DNA of 64,000 bases, taken from Anticarsia gemmatalis (lineage: Eukaryota; Arthropoda; Insecta; Lepidoptera; Erebidae). Position numbers and translations under genes: made by a program. A model generated the notes under the pieces. It was not told the origin of the DNA. It saw only the letters and a program-made list of their open reading frames with translations, and searched no databases. Where the stretch lies: positions 2,817,501 to 2,881,500 of the forward strand of contig NC_134765.1 of assembly GCF_050436995.1 (NCBI RefSeq). The letters are read 5' to 3'. Positions 1 to 13,110 of the stretch are shown piece after piece; position 1 is the first letter of the stretch, and each line of letters opens with the position of its first letter.

Positions 1-2879
1 GTTTCTGGAATCCTGTATAAAAATCTTAGTTTATGGAGGCATTTTGCTTTCTTACTACTAGAACATACTTGGTTATTAAAAAATATTTTCACACAGTTTC
101 GCAAAATTAAACCTGCAGGTATTAGCCATTAGACCAGGCCAATTATTCTTTTCTAACCTTTGGACTGTGCTATTAAAAAATAATTACTTGCCTTTGCAAA
201 CATAGACTAGAAAATCTATCTAAGTATGAATATCATAACCAAAGTTTGGTCATGACGTCTTTGTTTGATTTTAATTAATAAAGAGATGGGGGAAAAACAT
301 GACACAGTCAATAAGAATTTTTTTTTAGATAAAATATTAGGTCGGGGTAAAAGTGTTTTCGCATTATAGTTTGCATGAACTTGTAATAAAATATTTTCTC
401 TACACAAAAAAGCTCGATATTTGGGTACCACACGAGCTCACTGTAAGAAACCTAATGAACCGTGTACTCATTTGTGATTCTTGAAGCCAAAGACATTTTA
501 TTACAAGTTCATAATAATGCAAAAATTACTTTTTTCCCGACCTAATATTACGATTTTATTATGTCAGTTGATACCTATAATATTATTAACGCATTATTGC
601 ATAACTATATGACCAAATCGACAATTGATTACATTGCCTTTTTACATTTAAGTGTCACTACAATATTATCGAAGAATGACGGAACCCTTTAAGATATTTG
701 GACCAAAGAAAATGTAATTACGTTTCACGGAACTGGGGTCAGAGGGCGCCACTAGTTGTTGTGGTTCCGATGAATGACCGTGACTGGTTTTTTAATTCAA
801 CTAAAACGGTGCACCAAAATGCGCTGTGAAATGCATAGAACGACTAGAAGAGGCTTGAAGAACAGTGGGTTCTTGCCAATAGTGTGATGTTTGACGCTGT
901 GTCGTCTATAGTGATGATTTTTATCCCCGATAATGAAATACTATGAAGGGTGTTTTGTACTACAGGCAGATATTCTTGCAATTCCGACATAGACTCTTTG
1001 AAATACATATTGAAGTCTTTAAGTCATTGCTTAAAATGTATTTCATTTACTAACAAATGCACTCTTAACGGAAAATGTTTACCAATGCCGAGACTATACT
1101 CTATTACTATATAGATTCAGTAGCCTATATATCTTTAATAAAATCCGTTAGCTATGGTCCTATAAACTTAGCTTCTTCAACGTCATACCACATCCAGGAA
1201 CCAGTCATCAACGTTAACCAATTCGGTTCAAATCAACCGCTGTTTCGAAGCGAGCGAATTTTTTGTTCTCCACCCGTTCGCGTCACGGCACATTTCAAAC
1301 AATTTGACATTAAAGTTACGATTGTTAACCTTGTAACAGCACTGTAATGTAATGCTCCCATTCTTATACCACTTTTGAAGAATGACATATGGCCGACATT
1401 TCGATTTTTTGGAACAAATGTGAGTCATTATCTAGTTCAGTTCATGTTGAATGTTGCAAGTAAAATTGAGAAATTATTCTTTATGATCGATTGAAGGTGA
1501 AGGCAGAGTTATGTTGGTGAAAGAAATGTTACATTTTAGAGGTAATGCTATTGAATTTAACGAATGCTGTAATGTTATTTTGGCCGGATAGGCTAAAGTT
1601 GAACGACATCAAGAAAGCGGATGAATAATTTTGTTGATCTTTAAATTAAAAAATACTTTTTGTCTTAAGGTTGTAGAGAAGTCCTACAAGACTCGTTAAA
1701 CGACTACATGAACCCTTTCGCAAGTATTGGCAAAATATTTGCCAGGTAAGCTATTTCACAGTGCTTTGTGCGGTAAAAACAAAAATCGGAAGTGCAATAA
1801 AATTAGAGTTATTAAACTTAAACAGAAGTCCTAAGCACTGTAACATCCTTATTTAAATTACCAAAGATAATTCCACGTTCCCAGTCAAAATGTCATTTTG
1901 TTCTCAAAACAAAAATCACAATGTCTCGAACGTGCATTTTCAATTTTTCCTAGAATTCTAAAGGCAATGTTTAGGATGTTACACCATTACAATTGATTTC
2001 TTACTGAAAAAAGCGTATCAGCTTTACACCGAGACAGAGTTGAATTGCTGCTTTTTATAACGATATTAAAAAGCATGATGGAAATTGAATGTTTGTAGAA
2101 TAATTCCGTGTGCAACAATGTCTAAATATTTACAGTATCATTAGACTTTGACAAGTATTTGAGACGTGTTCGACGAAGATGTAGAAAGGTGATGTGATCA
2201 AAAGACGGGTCAAATCATCATCGCTTTTTGTGATATTGTGCTTTAATACACGTACATTTTGGTTTCATTACTTTTTTGACTTTTTAGTAAATGTGTTCAT
2301 GTAAATGTAAAGAAAGTGTTAACTAAATTTTCACGAACTAGTATTCTTCCGGAATGAGGAAAGACTGGTAAATTAAGTTTACTCAGAGCTGATTTTAAGA
2401 AAAATACTTTCTTAAGAAAAATAAACGTATATAAATCAAATTAATCCTCAAGTTATATTTAAATTGACTAAAAATATCGATAAACGTTTTAGAGTGAAAT
2501 AGTTTGGATTAAAAAAATCGATCGACTGTTTTCAATTCATATAAGATTATAAAACAAATACGCTGCAAAATTCCCACAACAAACAGCCTCATTAAAATCT
2601 ACAAGATAATATTCTCATAAACTAAAACGAATGTCTATATTTGTTTAAACACGCTACCATAAATTGTAGAACTAATACTAAATTGATCTTTATAACAAGC
2701 TTTAAAACACATATTAAATTCAATCAACTTCTAATTCTGTATAAACATTCTCTATCTCTTGTATAATTTGCTTTAAATAAACACAAATCTTACACACACT
2801 TAAGTTTTCAAATAAAGATAAGATGCATAGATATCCGGTTTTTTGCGATTCTAATAATACCTACTATTTGTTTAACATT
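1..2879. other. AT-rich intergenic DNA
   Basis: No gene, RNA gene or clear mobile element seen. The open frames present are short, low-complexity and without domains. One CTCF-like GGGCGCCACTAG motif lies near 744-755. Confidence 0.6.
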
Positions 2880-3065
2880 ATGAACTATCGCCCGTTTCCA
2901 CGCAACGGCGACTCGATTCTTTACAAATATCGACTACCGACTAGCTGTCGAGAAATGTTAAACGAAAATCTGTTTAGCGCCTCTACCGGGCTCCGTACGA
3001 ACTATTTTTGCAACACATTTTAAATGTCAAAGTCTCGATACTCGACAGTACAGACTGTAGAGAAG
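2880..3065. repeat. dispersed repeat with AGCGCCTCTA core (copy 1)
   Basis: Shares AGCGCCTCTACCGG (2976-2989) and the following pattern (cgaactatttttgcaac... aaatgtcaaa) with the block at 28905-29075. Outer ctgtcgag / ctcgacag are inverted, hinting at a fold-back element. The open frame through it has no known domain. Confidence 0.4.
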
Positions 3066-3095
3066 TGACAGGTTTAAATGGCTGATAGATAGATA

Positions 3096-3140
3096 GATGT
3101 CCCACTGCAGGGCAAGGGTCTCCTCCCGTAATGAGTTTAG
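3096..3140 (-). repeat. inverted SINE tail fragment
   Basis: The sequence gtcccactgcagggcaaggg followed by tctcctcccg is the reverse complement of the tail of the SINE that begins 50 bases further on. A second, older SINE therefore lies here in the opposite orientation. Confidence 0.7.
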
Positions 3141-3189
3141 TCCTTGAGTAATACAAGAAAATTTTATTAAAGAGTAACTTAAAATTTTG

Positions 3190-3520
3190 CAGCAGTGATA
3201 GCCGAGTGGTTTAAGTTGGCACCTCCCACGCAAGTGGTCGCAGGTTCGAATCCGAGGCAACACACCAATGACTTTTCGAAGTTATGTGTGTATTAGAAAT
3301 AATTATCACTTGCTCTAACGGTGAAGGAATACATCGTGAGGAAACCTTGCATGCCTAAAAATTTGTTTAATACATTTATTGAGGGCATGCAAAGTCCCCA
3401 ACCCGCACTTGGCCAGCGTGGTGGACTCAAGGCCTAACCCCTCCCCCTCGTTTGGGAGGAGACCCTTGCCCTGCAGTGGGACAGATATGGGTTATTAAAA
3501 AAAAAAAAAAAAAAAAAAAA
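3190..3520 (+). mobile_element. complete tRNA-derived SINE
   Basis: It starts with a tRNA-like head containing RNA polymerase III box A (TAGCCGAGTGG, 3199-3209) and box B (GGTTCGAATCC, 3243-3253). A body follows, then the lepidopteran SINE tail (cccgcacttggccag..., ...cctgcagtgggac) and a 24-base poly(A) run (3497-3520). The flanks share a rough duplication (cttaaaatt / cttaatatt). Non-coding; mobilised in trans by a LINE. The intact promoter boxes and long poly(A) suggest a young copy. Confidence 0.85.
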
Positions 3521-5284
3521 CTTAATATTGAGTGACATACTCGTATACCCACAAAATTCTCAGAATTTTTATTAAAACTTTGAGAGAGTCAGTGAGTCAC
3601 CAGATGATTAGTTACAAGTGTAAGCTCATGAGCTTAGAATCCTACAGTGATGATGAACTCACGAATATTTGGAAGTGTGTAATAGCTCTTAAGCAGCACA
3701 ATTTATATTTTATAACTTTATCAGTTATAAATCGCCTAATGATAGCTAGTTATCCAAACAAACTTAAATACACGTAATAAAATAAATAAGTTCTATTAAA
3801 AAAGACTGTATATCAAAGCTGGTTAATATTATAATTTGGCTGCCATTTTTATAAGATTTCTTTCTGTTTATTGAGTAATTAAGAAGTGTATTTTATTTTT
3901 TGTGTGATAGTAATTAGTTCGGAATATTGGCGCCATGTATTGCAATATTCGACTGATGGGAAAGAAATGTAGGAATATTATTTAGGTATTAATTCTTTGG
4001 CAAGGCTAAAACGAAGTGATATATTTAGCTGTAGGCGATGTTTATTATATTAAAATTCTTCGTCATATTTGTGACATAATTAGTGCTTGTTTATTATATA
4101 ATTCTAATAATCTTTGCCAGGTAATTCTTGCAAACAGTAAGAATCTTGTAGCACAAAGAACATAGGCCACAGAGTGGATTTTTATTGATTAACTATTACT
4201 ACTTCTTTTTAAAATTTAAGCGTACGATAGATGTTAAACTAACTCTCTGTCTATAAAATTTTTATTTACTTTCCCATTTTACGAAAACTCAAGAAACAAC
4301 AACGATAGCGCAACATCCTACAATATCATAAAACCAGTTGCTTCAAAAACCAGCTGATCAAACCTTAAATCAATCTAACACGACAAGTGGAACCTCCAAG
4401 CACACATTAGCACAGTACTCGATCCATAACAGTCGAAGTTCGTAACATACGACCAAACCGGGCGCTGACACGACTATATTGGGAGATTTATAGGAGATCG
4501 CGTGATCTTATTAGTTCAGAAATGGATGATAGAACTCATCAATCTTGGATGAACGTAATGGATTTAGTTTAGTTATATTTATGTTTAAAGCTGTGTTAAA
4601 GGCTACTAAGTTGTAGTAGCTTTGCGTTTTCCTGTTGAGAATTTTTGATGAATTTTGCAGCTGTATGTAGACTTATAATGTTTGTGCCACTGAAGAATGC
4701 GTGGTCGATGATGAATAAGTGTTATCCAATTAAATTGTTTAAGGAATGAGATTGTCGCTAATGCAAATCGAACTGAGAACAATCTATATCTTAGACTTAT
4801 AAAAAGCAGAAGTAATCGTTTTAATTGTTTATTTCTTCTTCTTTTAAACATATCTATACATTAAGATTTAAGAAAAGATTTTCCAATGTAGGTACTTGTC
4901 AGTATAATCTTGTACTAGTACTAGTTTGATTTATTTTATTACAAGTAACTACTATAAGTTCAGCCTTTATACAAGTACCTGTAATTCAAAAACGTACTCT
5001 TAGTCATAAGCATTCACAAATTCAAGGCACACACTTTATTAACTCCGATCGACAACAATCGTTGAGTAAAAAACTAACAAAACGAGTAGACGCGTCATTT
5101 GTTTGACCTATTAAATAACAGAGACACAAAAAATATATTTGTAGAATAGACTGTGCTGTATGTTTCTAACTCTATGGGTATTTTAAATTCAAAAGTTTTA
5201 GCCGATTCTTATGAAGTTTTACTACTTTACAGAGGAGGCGCTTAGCTTTATATTACATAGATAATATTATATAGCGTCTGGTAT
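3521..5284. other. AT-rich intergenic DNA
   Basis: Nothing recognisable. A slightly GC-richer patch at 4430-4510 (ccgggcgctgacacgac; gatcgcgtgatc) has no identifiable function. Confidence 0.55.
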
Positions 5285-5490
5285 ACCCGATAGTATAGGC
5301 AGAGATGTATGAAATATGTCCATCTACGTTTCGCCGTTAATAATGTTAGTCCCATGTAATAGGGGGCGAGCCATAGTCATATAACAAACAATAGATACAT
5401 ATAGAAAAGACCAATATTACTTTGTCGGACCTGGGAATCGAACCTATGACCTCACGTTCGGCAGTCGGATGCTTGAATTATGTCATCTAA
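5285..5490 (-). mobile_element. tRNA-derived SINE, reverse orientation
   Basis: Reverse-oriented box B (gggaatcgaacc near 5432) lies beside a body with gtcccatgtaatagggggcg, which I recognise as a common lepidopteran SINE body. Diverged and without a clear poly(A). Boundaries are approximate. Confidence 0.6.
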
Positions 5491-7019
5491 GTAATAATTA
5501 CCGTCAGCCATTCAAAACTAGGTGTGCCTTGTTCTTTTGAGTGGGTAAATTCATAAAAACTTTATTCTAGTATTAGAACGGTAGTGCATTAATTAATTTG
5601 AGAGATTTTCAGTAAAGATCTTAGCCGACTAACTAGCCTAAAAGGCGCAAAGCAACTTGCTGAACGTGATTTTTCATTATCTTTGAAAAACTCCCAATAT
5701 ATTTTAGTTTTTTAGTAATAATCAAACTTCATATTATGCATACTACCTAAAACACCCCTTGAAGAAAATCCGCGCGACATTGTTAAAAGAAATATAAGAA
5801 CTGTGCTTTACGATGTGCCTCATATTCACGGTAGCATTGTTCTCACACAGTGGTGATAAAGTTACAAAGTTGAACTCATGGTGAGATACTGCAACACAAC
5901 GAAAGATGTGACTAGACTTTTGTAAATATAACACTATCGTAGAGTCACAGGGTGCAATATAAGTTTATTTAAAAACCACTCTGCGTTATGACGCCTTTGG
6001 AAACTAGTTAACAACGGTCAAACAAACTGGCATACTGTTTGTAAAATAAGAACAGTTAAATGTTTACCACCGAATTTTCCTCCATTTTCCAGCTTAGCTT
6101 ACGCTGATAGACGCAATTTTTTTTTTCACCCACGCTTTGCCCCCCTGGAGAACTAACTTTTTAACCTTAGTAATTTTATGTGTTTCTATTAAACATATAT
6201 CTTACTATAGCCGTTAGAGACAAACCAGCAAACTAATAAAGCAATTCAAAATCTAACGAATATACCACTCACATAACATTTTAATTTTATACCTAAACGT
6301 TTTTACACCAATTAAGTAGGTACAATTGTCTATTATCCTTGATGATTGCATAAAAACGCTCAAATGGCTCCATCTGTGGTTGTTTTCGGCAACTGATTGC
6401 TTCGTTTTGTTACTAATGTGTCTATCTACTTACAAAAAAGGTGATATATTTTTTGACACACTCAAGCAAAAAGTTATACTAGGAATTGATTCGAGGAGGC
6501 TGTATTCGATTGTGTTATTGCATTGACTAATGGAAGGTTTATTTGCCTTTTAGGATATTAATTGTAGTTTATATCCTGGCTAGAAATTGTACTTATAAAA
6601 TTAAAATGTTTGGCTCATGATTGCGTCCGATGGGGGAGTTTGGACGAGACTTTTGCTCAGCAATGTGACAGTATAGGAAAGGAAAAGAATCTTATAACTT
6701 ACGGGGTTTAAAGTTTGGTTTCTGAGGTGAGCTTATTCAATTAAAGGCGATAGACTTGATATATGTAGAAAGAAGAATCTAGCTAAAATTTTGACTTTTA
6801 TGAAGTGTGATTTCAAGATTTTGCAATGCTTATTAAATACTCCGTCGGCCCTAACAGTGACTTTTTTAGCATAGAGCTGTACTGCATCAGAATTCGTATA
6901 AAGACATATATTTTTTAGCATACATATATTTAGAAAATATACCATGGGATCTAAAACAGATATGGATTTAAAAGAACTGTCTAACAACGCCTGAAAAGTA
7001 TAACCGACTCTTGGATTAC
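5491..7019. other. AT-rich intergenic DNA
   Basis: Apart from the decayed SINE tail at 6625-6685, nothing is recognised. The open frames lack domains. Confidence 0.55.
6625..6685 (+). repeat. diverged SINE tail
   Basis: Reads gacttttgctcagcaatgtg with acagtatagg, a decayed copy of the SINE tail seen at 3430-3495. No head is visible. Confidence 0.4.
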
Positions 7020-7070
7020 GAACATATTTCTCTCAATGGGAATCGAACCCACGATACTTTAACAACCACA
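7020..7070 (-). repeat. SINE/tRNA-like head fragment
   Basis: Contains gggaatcgaacccacgata, the reverse complement of an RNA polymerase III box B with tRNA-like flanks. No complete tRNA fold is present. Confidence 0.45.
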
Positions 7071-7743
7071 ACCCAAAAAGCCATTGAGTGTAATGTTTAT
7101 CATAGAACACCCGAACACAATAAACAACCCGTCTCAACACCCGAATCAGCATCAGTGAGGTCTAAAATGTAATGAAATGTGTCCCTATAAAAATAATAGG
7201 CAAGCGAAGTAGAATCTTAAAGAAAGCGAAACCGTCCGGATTTTTAGAAAATTTTAACTTTTTATATAAAAGGGTAGAAGCAATTAAAATACATCGGCAT
7301 GTAAAAGTATGTGGTATGTGATATGATTTTTTATTGTGATTATGTATGGTATCCAGAAATATATAATTAATTAAAACAATATCTTACCAATCAACGTTAA
7401 ACTTGTAGCAATCCTTATACACGAATATTTTTCCAAATAAAGAACAAGTAAAAATAAAGTAATTATGTAATACTAGAACACACTATTTCAGTTCACACCT
7501 ATTCTGTTCACTAAGTCAAATAAGCCCTTGGTACCACTGAGAAAATTAAACGGACCTTAAGAACATTTAGCACTGAATTCGGAACACCAAATGTAAATAT
7601 TTGTATACAGCAGTTTTAAAAATACGCCTTTAATGTCACTTCACCCTTTGATACACTACCTAAGATTTTAAGTCAAATCAACAACAAAAAAATCAAAAGT
7701 CATCCGTGCCATTTTTGTGTAAAGTCAATTTGGTAGGTCCGAA

Positions 7744-7870
7744 TTCGAAGTCGGAACTGTCAGACGGTTGACAGGTCGCGTGTTGGGCACGCGCGGGCGT
7801 GTGAGCGTGCTATGCGCGCGAGCATCGGCGCCACACTGCGTTCGCGCGCTTTTCGACCTATGAAACCTTC
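7744..7870. promoter_or_regulatory. GC-rich, CpG-dense patch (possible promoter)
   Basis: A sharp rise in GC and CpG in AT-rich DNA: gcgtgttgggcacgcgcggg, gcgcgcgagcatcggcgcc and gttcgcgcgc. A TCAGTA initiator-like motif follows at about 7890. No start codon or exon could be tied to it. It may be a promoter or noncoding first exon of a gene lying outside the window. Confidence 0.35.
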
Positions 7871-7880
7871 GCTCGCAGCC

Positions 7881-10800
7881 TCCAACACTCAGTATATGTA
7901 TTAGAACTGTCGATGATTCTAAAAGATTTTCTCACGGAAAGGACTCTCGATATGTAGATCGGGTTGTCGACGGGTTAACGGTGCAACGCATCAGTGTTGA
8001 CTGATGTTGATGACTGACCTTATGAGTTTTGTTTTTAATTTTGACGCGTTTATTTTTAGTACGGGATTATTGTATCGTGTTATGAATGCGTCTTATGGAC
8101 CGTAGTGAATCGTTCCGAGGCTTTTTGTGTGGTTCAAGTAGTTGTGTCAATGAAAATGTATTGTGTGTCTGTTGTGTAATGCGCCACGTGTTCGTGTTAC
8201 AGAGAAAGATTGATTTGTACGTGATTTATAACTTTGAAGGGTCTTCACTCTTATTAATTACGGTTGTTTGTTGTTTTTGGAGAGTTGAGGTGAGATTTGA
8301 TATATGAGATATGTAAAGTAGAGTTAGAAGGCTTCAAGTACATTGGTTAGGTACAGAGTTAAAAAGAGGCAGTTGAAATATTGTGCAACAATCTCTGTTA
8401 CTTTACAGATGAGATTTTCATCCAGAGAATGAGATGAGTTTTCAACTTGTCACAAATGAAAGTAAAAGTATTCTACCAAAAGACTCCATGATAAATTATG
8501 AAACCGTTTTGGCTTCCTAGTGTTCAAACTACTAATTAAACATGACAGTATTTTTTCACTTATAATTGTAGGTATATGACTTCTGCTCTACTTTGCAACA
8601 CGCTATCAATAAATTAGTAGGTAGATACTTGAACTCGATATTACTCAAAAATTATTGACAGTAAGTACCTGTATAAAATTTCAACTGTAGAAGAATCGAA
8701 ATAAACCTTTATAAACTGCGAAAATCACTTGCCAGTCTTCACAAATCCATTTTGCAATATTTTCATGGTATTTGATGCTAACCATGTAGGTATCTGAAAT
8801 ATCTGATATTTGTATAGCATTAAAAAATGCCATTTACGTAAAGTAAAGTAATGATTTCATTTGCTAAGAAAATATTTTTATTATTTTCGTAGCTTACACA
8901 ATAAAAGCAGAAATATTCTTTTTGCTAAAACGTTTGCAACTCTGATCAGTCCAAAAATGTGGTCTGTTTATTGATAGTATTTTATTACAAACATTTCGTT
9001 CTGTATAACCACAAGAGATTGTGGTGAGTTTTTATTTTCCAAAAAGAGAGCGGAACAAAAGCTAACGACTCTACCAAAAATACATTTTGTTGATAAACAT
9101 TACGATTAAACGAAGTTTCATATATAGGTATATATTGTTTACCAATTTTCTACCAAAATTAGTCAATATTATAAGAGTCTTTATTAATAACCGCACTGAT
9201 GATTTCAAATTAAGCAATTTGTTAATATCCGGCGTTCGTTAATTAATAAACTAATTAAAAGCTTCCAATTTGTTTCCATGACTTTTAAAATGAGATTTTT
9301 ATATCAATTTATGTTTAAAGTATAAATACGTCAAGAATTGGTTAACAATCTTTTATATAACCATAGTTGGTCCCTACGAAAGACATCAACGCACACCAAA
9401 AACTGCCAAATTGTGCGACATTTCTTTCGCTCCTATTTCAATCAGTATTACCTACAAAAATTGTCAATATGCCTTTTAAGCAACATTTCAGCAAAAACGT
9501 GCAATTTTCACGAAATATTGAAGTATCGTGACGAAAACTTAATAAACAAAATCAGTGACCAATAACTTTGATAGATGTCAAAATTTGACACCACGTGTAA
9601 ATTATCACCCTGATAATAGTAGCCTTGATAATTTGACGTTGCGTCATCAACTGTCAACATTCAGTAGGAAAAAATCAAGGCAGAGAGAGACAACAACATT
9701 GTCGCTATTACGCCGCGTTGTCATTTCCACTTCAAAACGAACAGTCGCCGTCACGGATCACTGCGAAAGCCGGCCCATTGTGACGCCGCGCCGACAAACT
9801 ATATCTATCTCTTTCACTCTCAAGCAGAACGCGCTATACAAGTTCAAAGAGCGAGACGTAACGTAGTGCGTTTTTTGGACGAATTGTTTAGTTCTTTTGT
9901 GAAATATAGATCAACTTTAAAATAATATGTCATTGACCCTGAGTTCCGGTAAAATGGCAGTCATCTTAGCGACGAGAAAAAATGAAGAATATTACTGATA
10001 TTGTAAGAAAATTATATGTAAAAAATAAACTAAATTATGTCGCTTCAATTTAGAATGATTTCATTCATTGTAGTTATATATACTTTGAGAGAATAGGGTA
10101 AAAACTTGAAGTTCAGGGCCAGAACTATAAATAAATGTATTGTGAAAAAGTTGCGACTTTTATGAGTTTTTCTGTTTGTTTATTTGAACTCGTATCAAGT
10201 AAAAAGTATTGAACTATTCTACTGGAAATTTTGCAATTGAAATGTATGCTTTTATGTTGTTTTTCAGTTTTTATGTATTTGTATTTTAAAATGTTCTATT
10301 TACTTTAAGAAAGAGTTGTAAGGTGTAATTGAAATTCATTTGAATATTCTTAAATTCTTCGATAAAAAATATCAGTCTCACAAAGATTGAGACGTCGGAA
10401 AAAGTCTCAAAACTATTGAAGCTAGACCAATTTATTTTTATGAACCGAATTTGATTTTACAGCAAATAAAAACAGCATTTGATTTGCCAAAAAATCTTTC
10501 ACAGCAGGAGACTTGAATTTGATTATTCTTTTGAAAATAGACGTATAATTTTAAAACGATGAAAGAGTAAAGGCGTTTGAAATGTTCATAGAACTAAGAA
10601 CATCGAAAAACTTAAGTTTAGGGTTATTTGCCATTATTATCAAACCATGTATGGGCAAAATTACATTGGTGCTACGATGATGCGATGATTTGATTGAATG
10701 CTACCAATAGTTAACATTATTTAAATGCTTTAAGCTATCCTTTTTTTATATAGTTTCCGTTCGTATCAAAAGGAATTATGTAATATGGGTTTCCAGATCA

Positions 10801-10999
10801 TATTCAATATTTTATTAGATTATAGCTTGTAACCACTTCTGAATAACTATTAAAACGGTGATTAGATAGAATATTGGCGGTAATTTTCATACATTTAACA
10901 GAAAGTGACAGACTTTATCTATTACATAAGTTATCCGACATTTATCTCTAAGCCATGAAACTGACCCTTAATATAATGGGCAATCTACCTATATATATA
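7881..10999. other. AT-rich DNA downstream of a GC-rich patch
   Basis: No exon recognised. The GC-rich block at 9690-9870 is listed separately. The short frame just after the 7.75-kb patch (8086-8307) is Cys/Val-rich with no known motif. Confidence 0.5.
9690..9870. promoter_or_regulatory. GC-rich patch, possible promoter
   Basis: A CpG-containing block (attacgccgcgttgtca, gacgccgcgccgac, agcgagacgtaacgtag) stands out from its AT-rich flanks and includes tatctatctctttcactctc. An open frame runs through it, but its protein shows no recognisable domain, so I read this as regulatory or noncoding sequence. Confidence 0.25.
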
Positions 11000-11180
11000 A
11001 ATAAATCTCTACTAACAGACTGTCTGACTGACAATGCATAGTTGAAACTACTGAACACAAGAAGCTAAAATTTGACATGTATGTTCCATGAATAATGTAG
11101 GTGAGTATTAAAAGAGGATTTTTGTAACTCCCTCTCTCAAATTCCACGCGAACTAAGTCGCTTGCGGAATGTCTGTTTTG
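11000..11180 (+). mobile_element. degraded Helitron
   Basis: Contains gaagctaaaatttgacatgt..., then aattccacgcgaactaagtc and gcttgcgg. This matches the end of a common lepidopteran Helitron (usually ...attccacgcgagcgaagccgcgggc...ctagt). The terminal CTAG is lost. Boundaries are approximate. Confidence 0.5.
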
Positions 11181-12984
11181 TATAGTAACAATAACATTAA
11201 TATGAAGTATTATATAAACAGCGATAAATTAAATAGCGCTACAAAGTTTTCTATTCACACTAGTAGTAGAAGATTGCTGATCTTTTACTTAGTTCTCAGT
11301 ACTGGCGCTCAGTGTACAGACCGTAGTGATAGTATACAGGGGGATGTATATATGCTGCTTTATTCAAAATTTAAAATATATTTTATTTATGAAACTAAAA
11401 TTTCAAAGACTCGTCATAATATTATTACAGTTAAGAATAAGAACCATTATCATATTGATTCTATAGTGGTCGACATCAACCCTACTGTTAATTCCAGTTT
11501 AAGAAATATTTTTCAAATATAAACCGAACTACATATACAAAATTAATTTTATAAATATTTAAACCATTCTACATTTGAAACCAAAAAAGATTGAATTTAA
11601 ACGAAACTCTTTAGGTTCTCTCGAATACAAGAAGTGTATAACTTAAGATTTTTTTACCATGCCAGAGAAATGTTGTGTTAACAGTAAAAGCTAGTTTTAT
11701 ACAATTAGTTTTATACGTTAAGCTCAGCTTTCCAGACTTACTTTCTTAGCGCAACGACTCCCTGCAAGAAACAATTCAAATAACCATTTCCAAACATCCT
11801 GTATCCAACTGACCATTGTACAAAGGTCATCGGGCACAGTGCGGGGTGTTCTCACGGGCGTTGCCATGGCAACCGATACGACCGTATCACAGACGATATT
11901 GAGCGTAATTTGTAGCCTCGTGGTACAAACAGATTTACTGCTGCATCGATACTAAACGTTGCCGACTGGACTAGGAAATCGTAAAGGTTGTGTAACTGTT
12001 GGGTAAGAATTGTAGTATTTTTGAAAAAAATGTTCAGCTTTATGTGAATGTGAGTTGTTCTATATGTTCTATAAGTATAATACAGCATGTATTTGTTACA
12101 TAATATTGGCCAAAACTTTTTTATGAAGTCGGGATTAACGTATTTCCTAAGATAAGTTAATTCGTGGCAAATAAACTTAAATACCTAAATCAATGTTTAG
12201 TCAATACTATTAAAACCAAGTACTGTTTTACTTATTCTAGTGAGTTTTAACATATTTGACAAACCCGAAATATAATCTTAATTTAAGGATTTAAGCTAAC
12301 TCACATTATCTAAACAAACCTTTTTATCCTCAAGAATACGCGACATTAATTTACAGCATATATTGCTGACATTGCACGTAAATTGCTATTGTAAGGATCA
12401 ACCTTGTTGACATCTACAAAACACAGACGAGACATTCCGTACAGCACTTACTAGAAAAAACTCCACAATGGCCCGGCGACCTCACGAACATCCGCACGTG
12501 CTATAAAACCAAAAAGTAATTAAAAAATAACAACACACAACCCAATTACTATTTCTTTACATCACATAAACTCGGAAAGTCCTAATAAAGTCTCCGAGTC
12601 ATTCACAAGTGGTTTTCTATCTCTTTTTATTTCATTTTTTGTCTCTTTCACCTCGTGTCTAATTGCTTGGCATCCGAGTGGCGCGCGAAGCCTCCAAAGC
12701 CTTCGAAGCACGTCGTTGTCACAGTTGACTTGTCGGAAGATATGTGCCCGTCATTTCGTCCCCACCAACATTGTTTAATTAATTTCACGGCTGCATTATT
12801 GTAAGACTTTTTGGGAATAATTGAGTTAAGTTTTAGTTGGTTTTTGAGTTTTTCTGATTAAACTTTGTAATGAGAGGTATTTTATTGATGTTGGTTAACT
12901 TCTAGTTAAGCTGTTATGGAATCAATATCCAAATGTTTATGACAACCACAAATTATTCCATTCCAACAAGAACTGTTTGAAAGA
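11181..12984. other. intergenic DNA, nothing recognised
   Basis: AT-rich, with a few GC-richer lines (11840-11880 and 12670-12740: gagtggcgcgcgaagcctcc). No gene, repeat family or site could be assigned. Confidence 0.5.
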
Positions 12985-13110
12985 ATATTTAAGTCTTAAA
13001 CGGGAGGTCGAAGGTTCGATTCCCACACGGAGCAATTATTTGTGCGATCAACAAATAATTGTTTCGGGTCTGGTAGTGCTTTGTGTCCGTTGTTTATATA
13101 TTTGTGCGGG
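12985..13110 (+). mobile_element. SINE-like element with box B
   Basis: Box B (GGTTCGATTCC, 13013-13023) is followed by cacacggagcaattatttgt, then gggtctggtagtgctttgtg and tccgttgttt. This is a repeat I recognise from many lepidopteran introns. It includes an 11-bp inverted repeat, CAATTATTTGT / ACAAATAATTG. Box A is diverged. Confidence 0.6.

Noticed and set aside
216..431. Open frame on the minus strand (71 codons)
   Set aside because: Low complexity, no domain or splice context; expected by chance in AT-rich DNA.
3197..3262. Possible true tRNA gene (boxes A and B)
   Set aside because: Boxes are good but the sequence lacks a full cloverleaf and is followed by a SINE body, tail and poly(A).
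3027..3263. 78-codon frame on the minus strand
   Set aside because: Translation of SINE head and tail sequences (RIRTCDHL... is typical of SINEs).
9555..9866. 103-codon frame on the plus strand
   Set aside because: Arg/Thr/Ser-rich from a GC-rich noncoding patch; no domain and no splice support.
11169..11522. 117-codon frame on the plus strand
   Set aside because: Asn/Ser/Ile-rich composition typical of random AT-rich sequence, no motif, and it begins inside a decayed Helitron.
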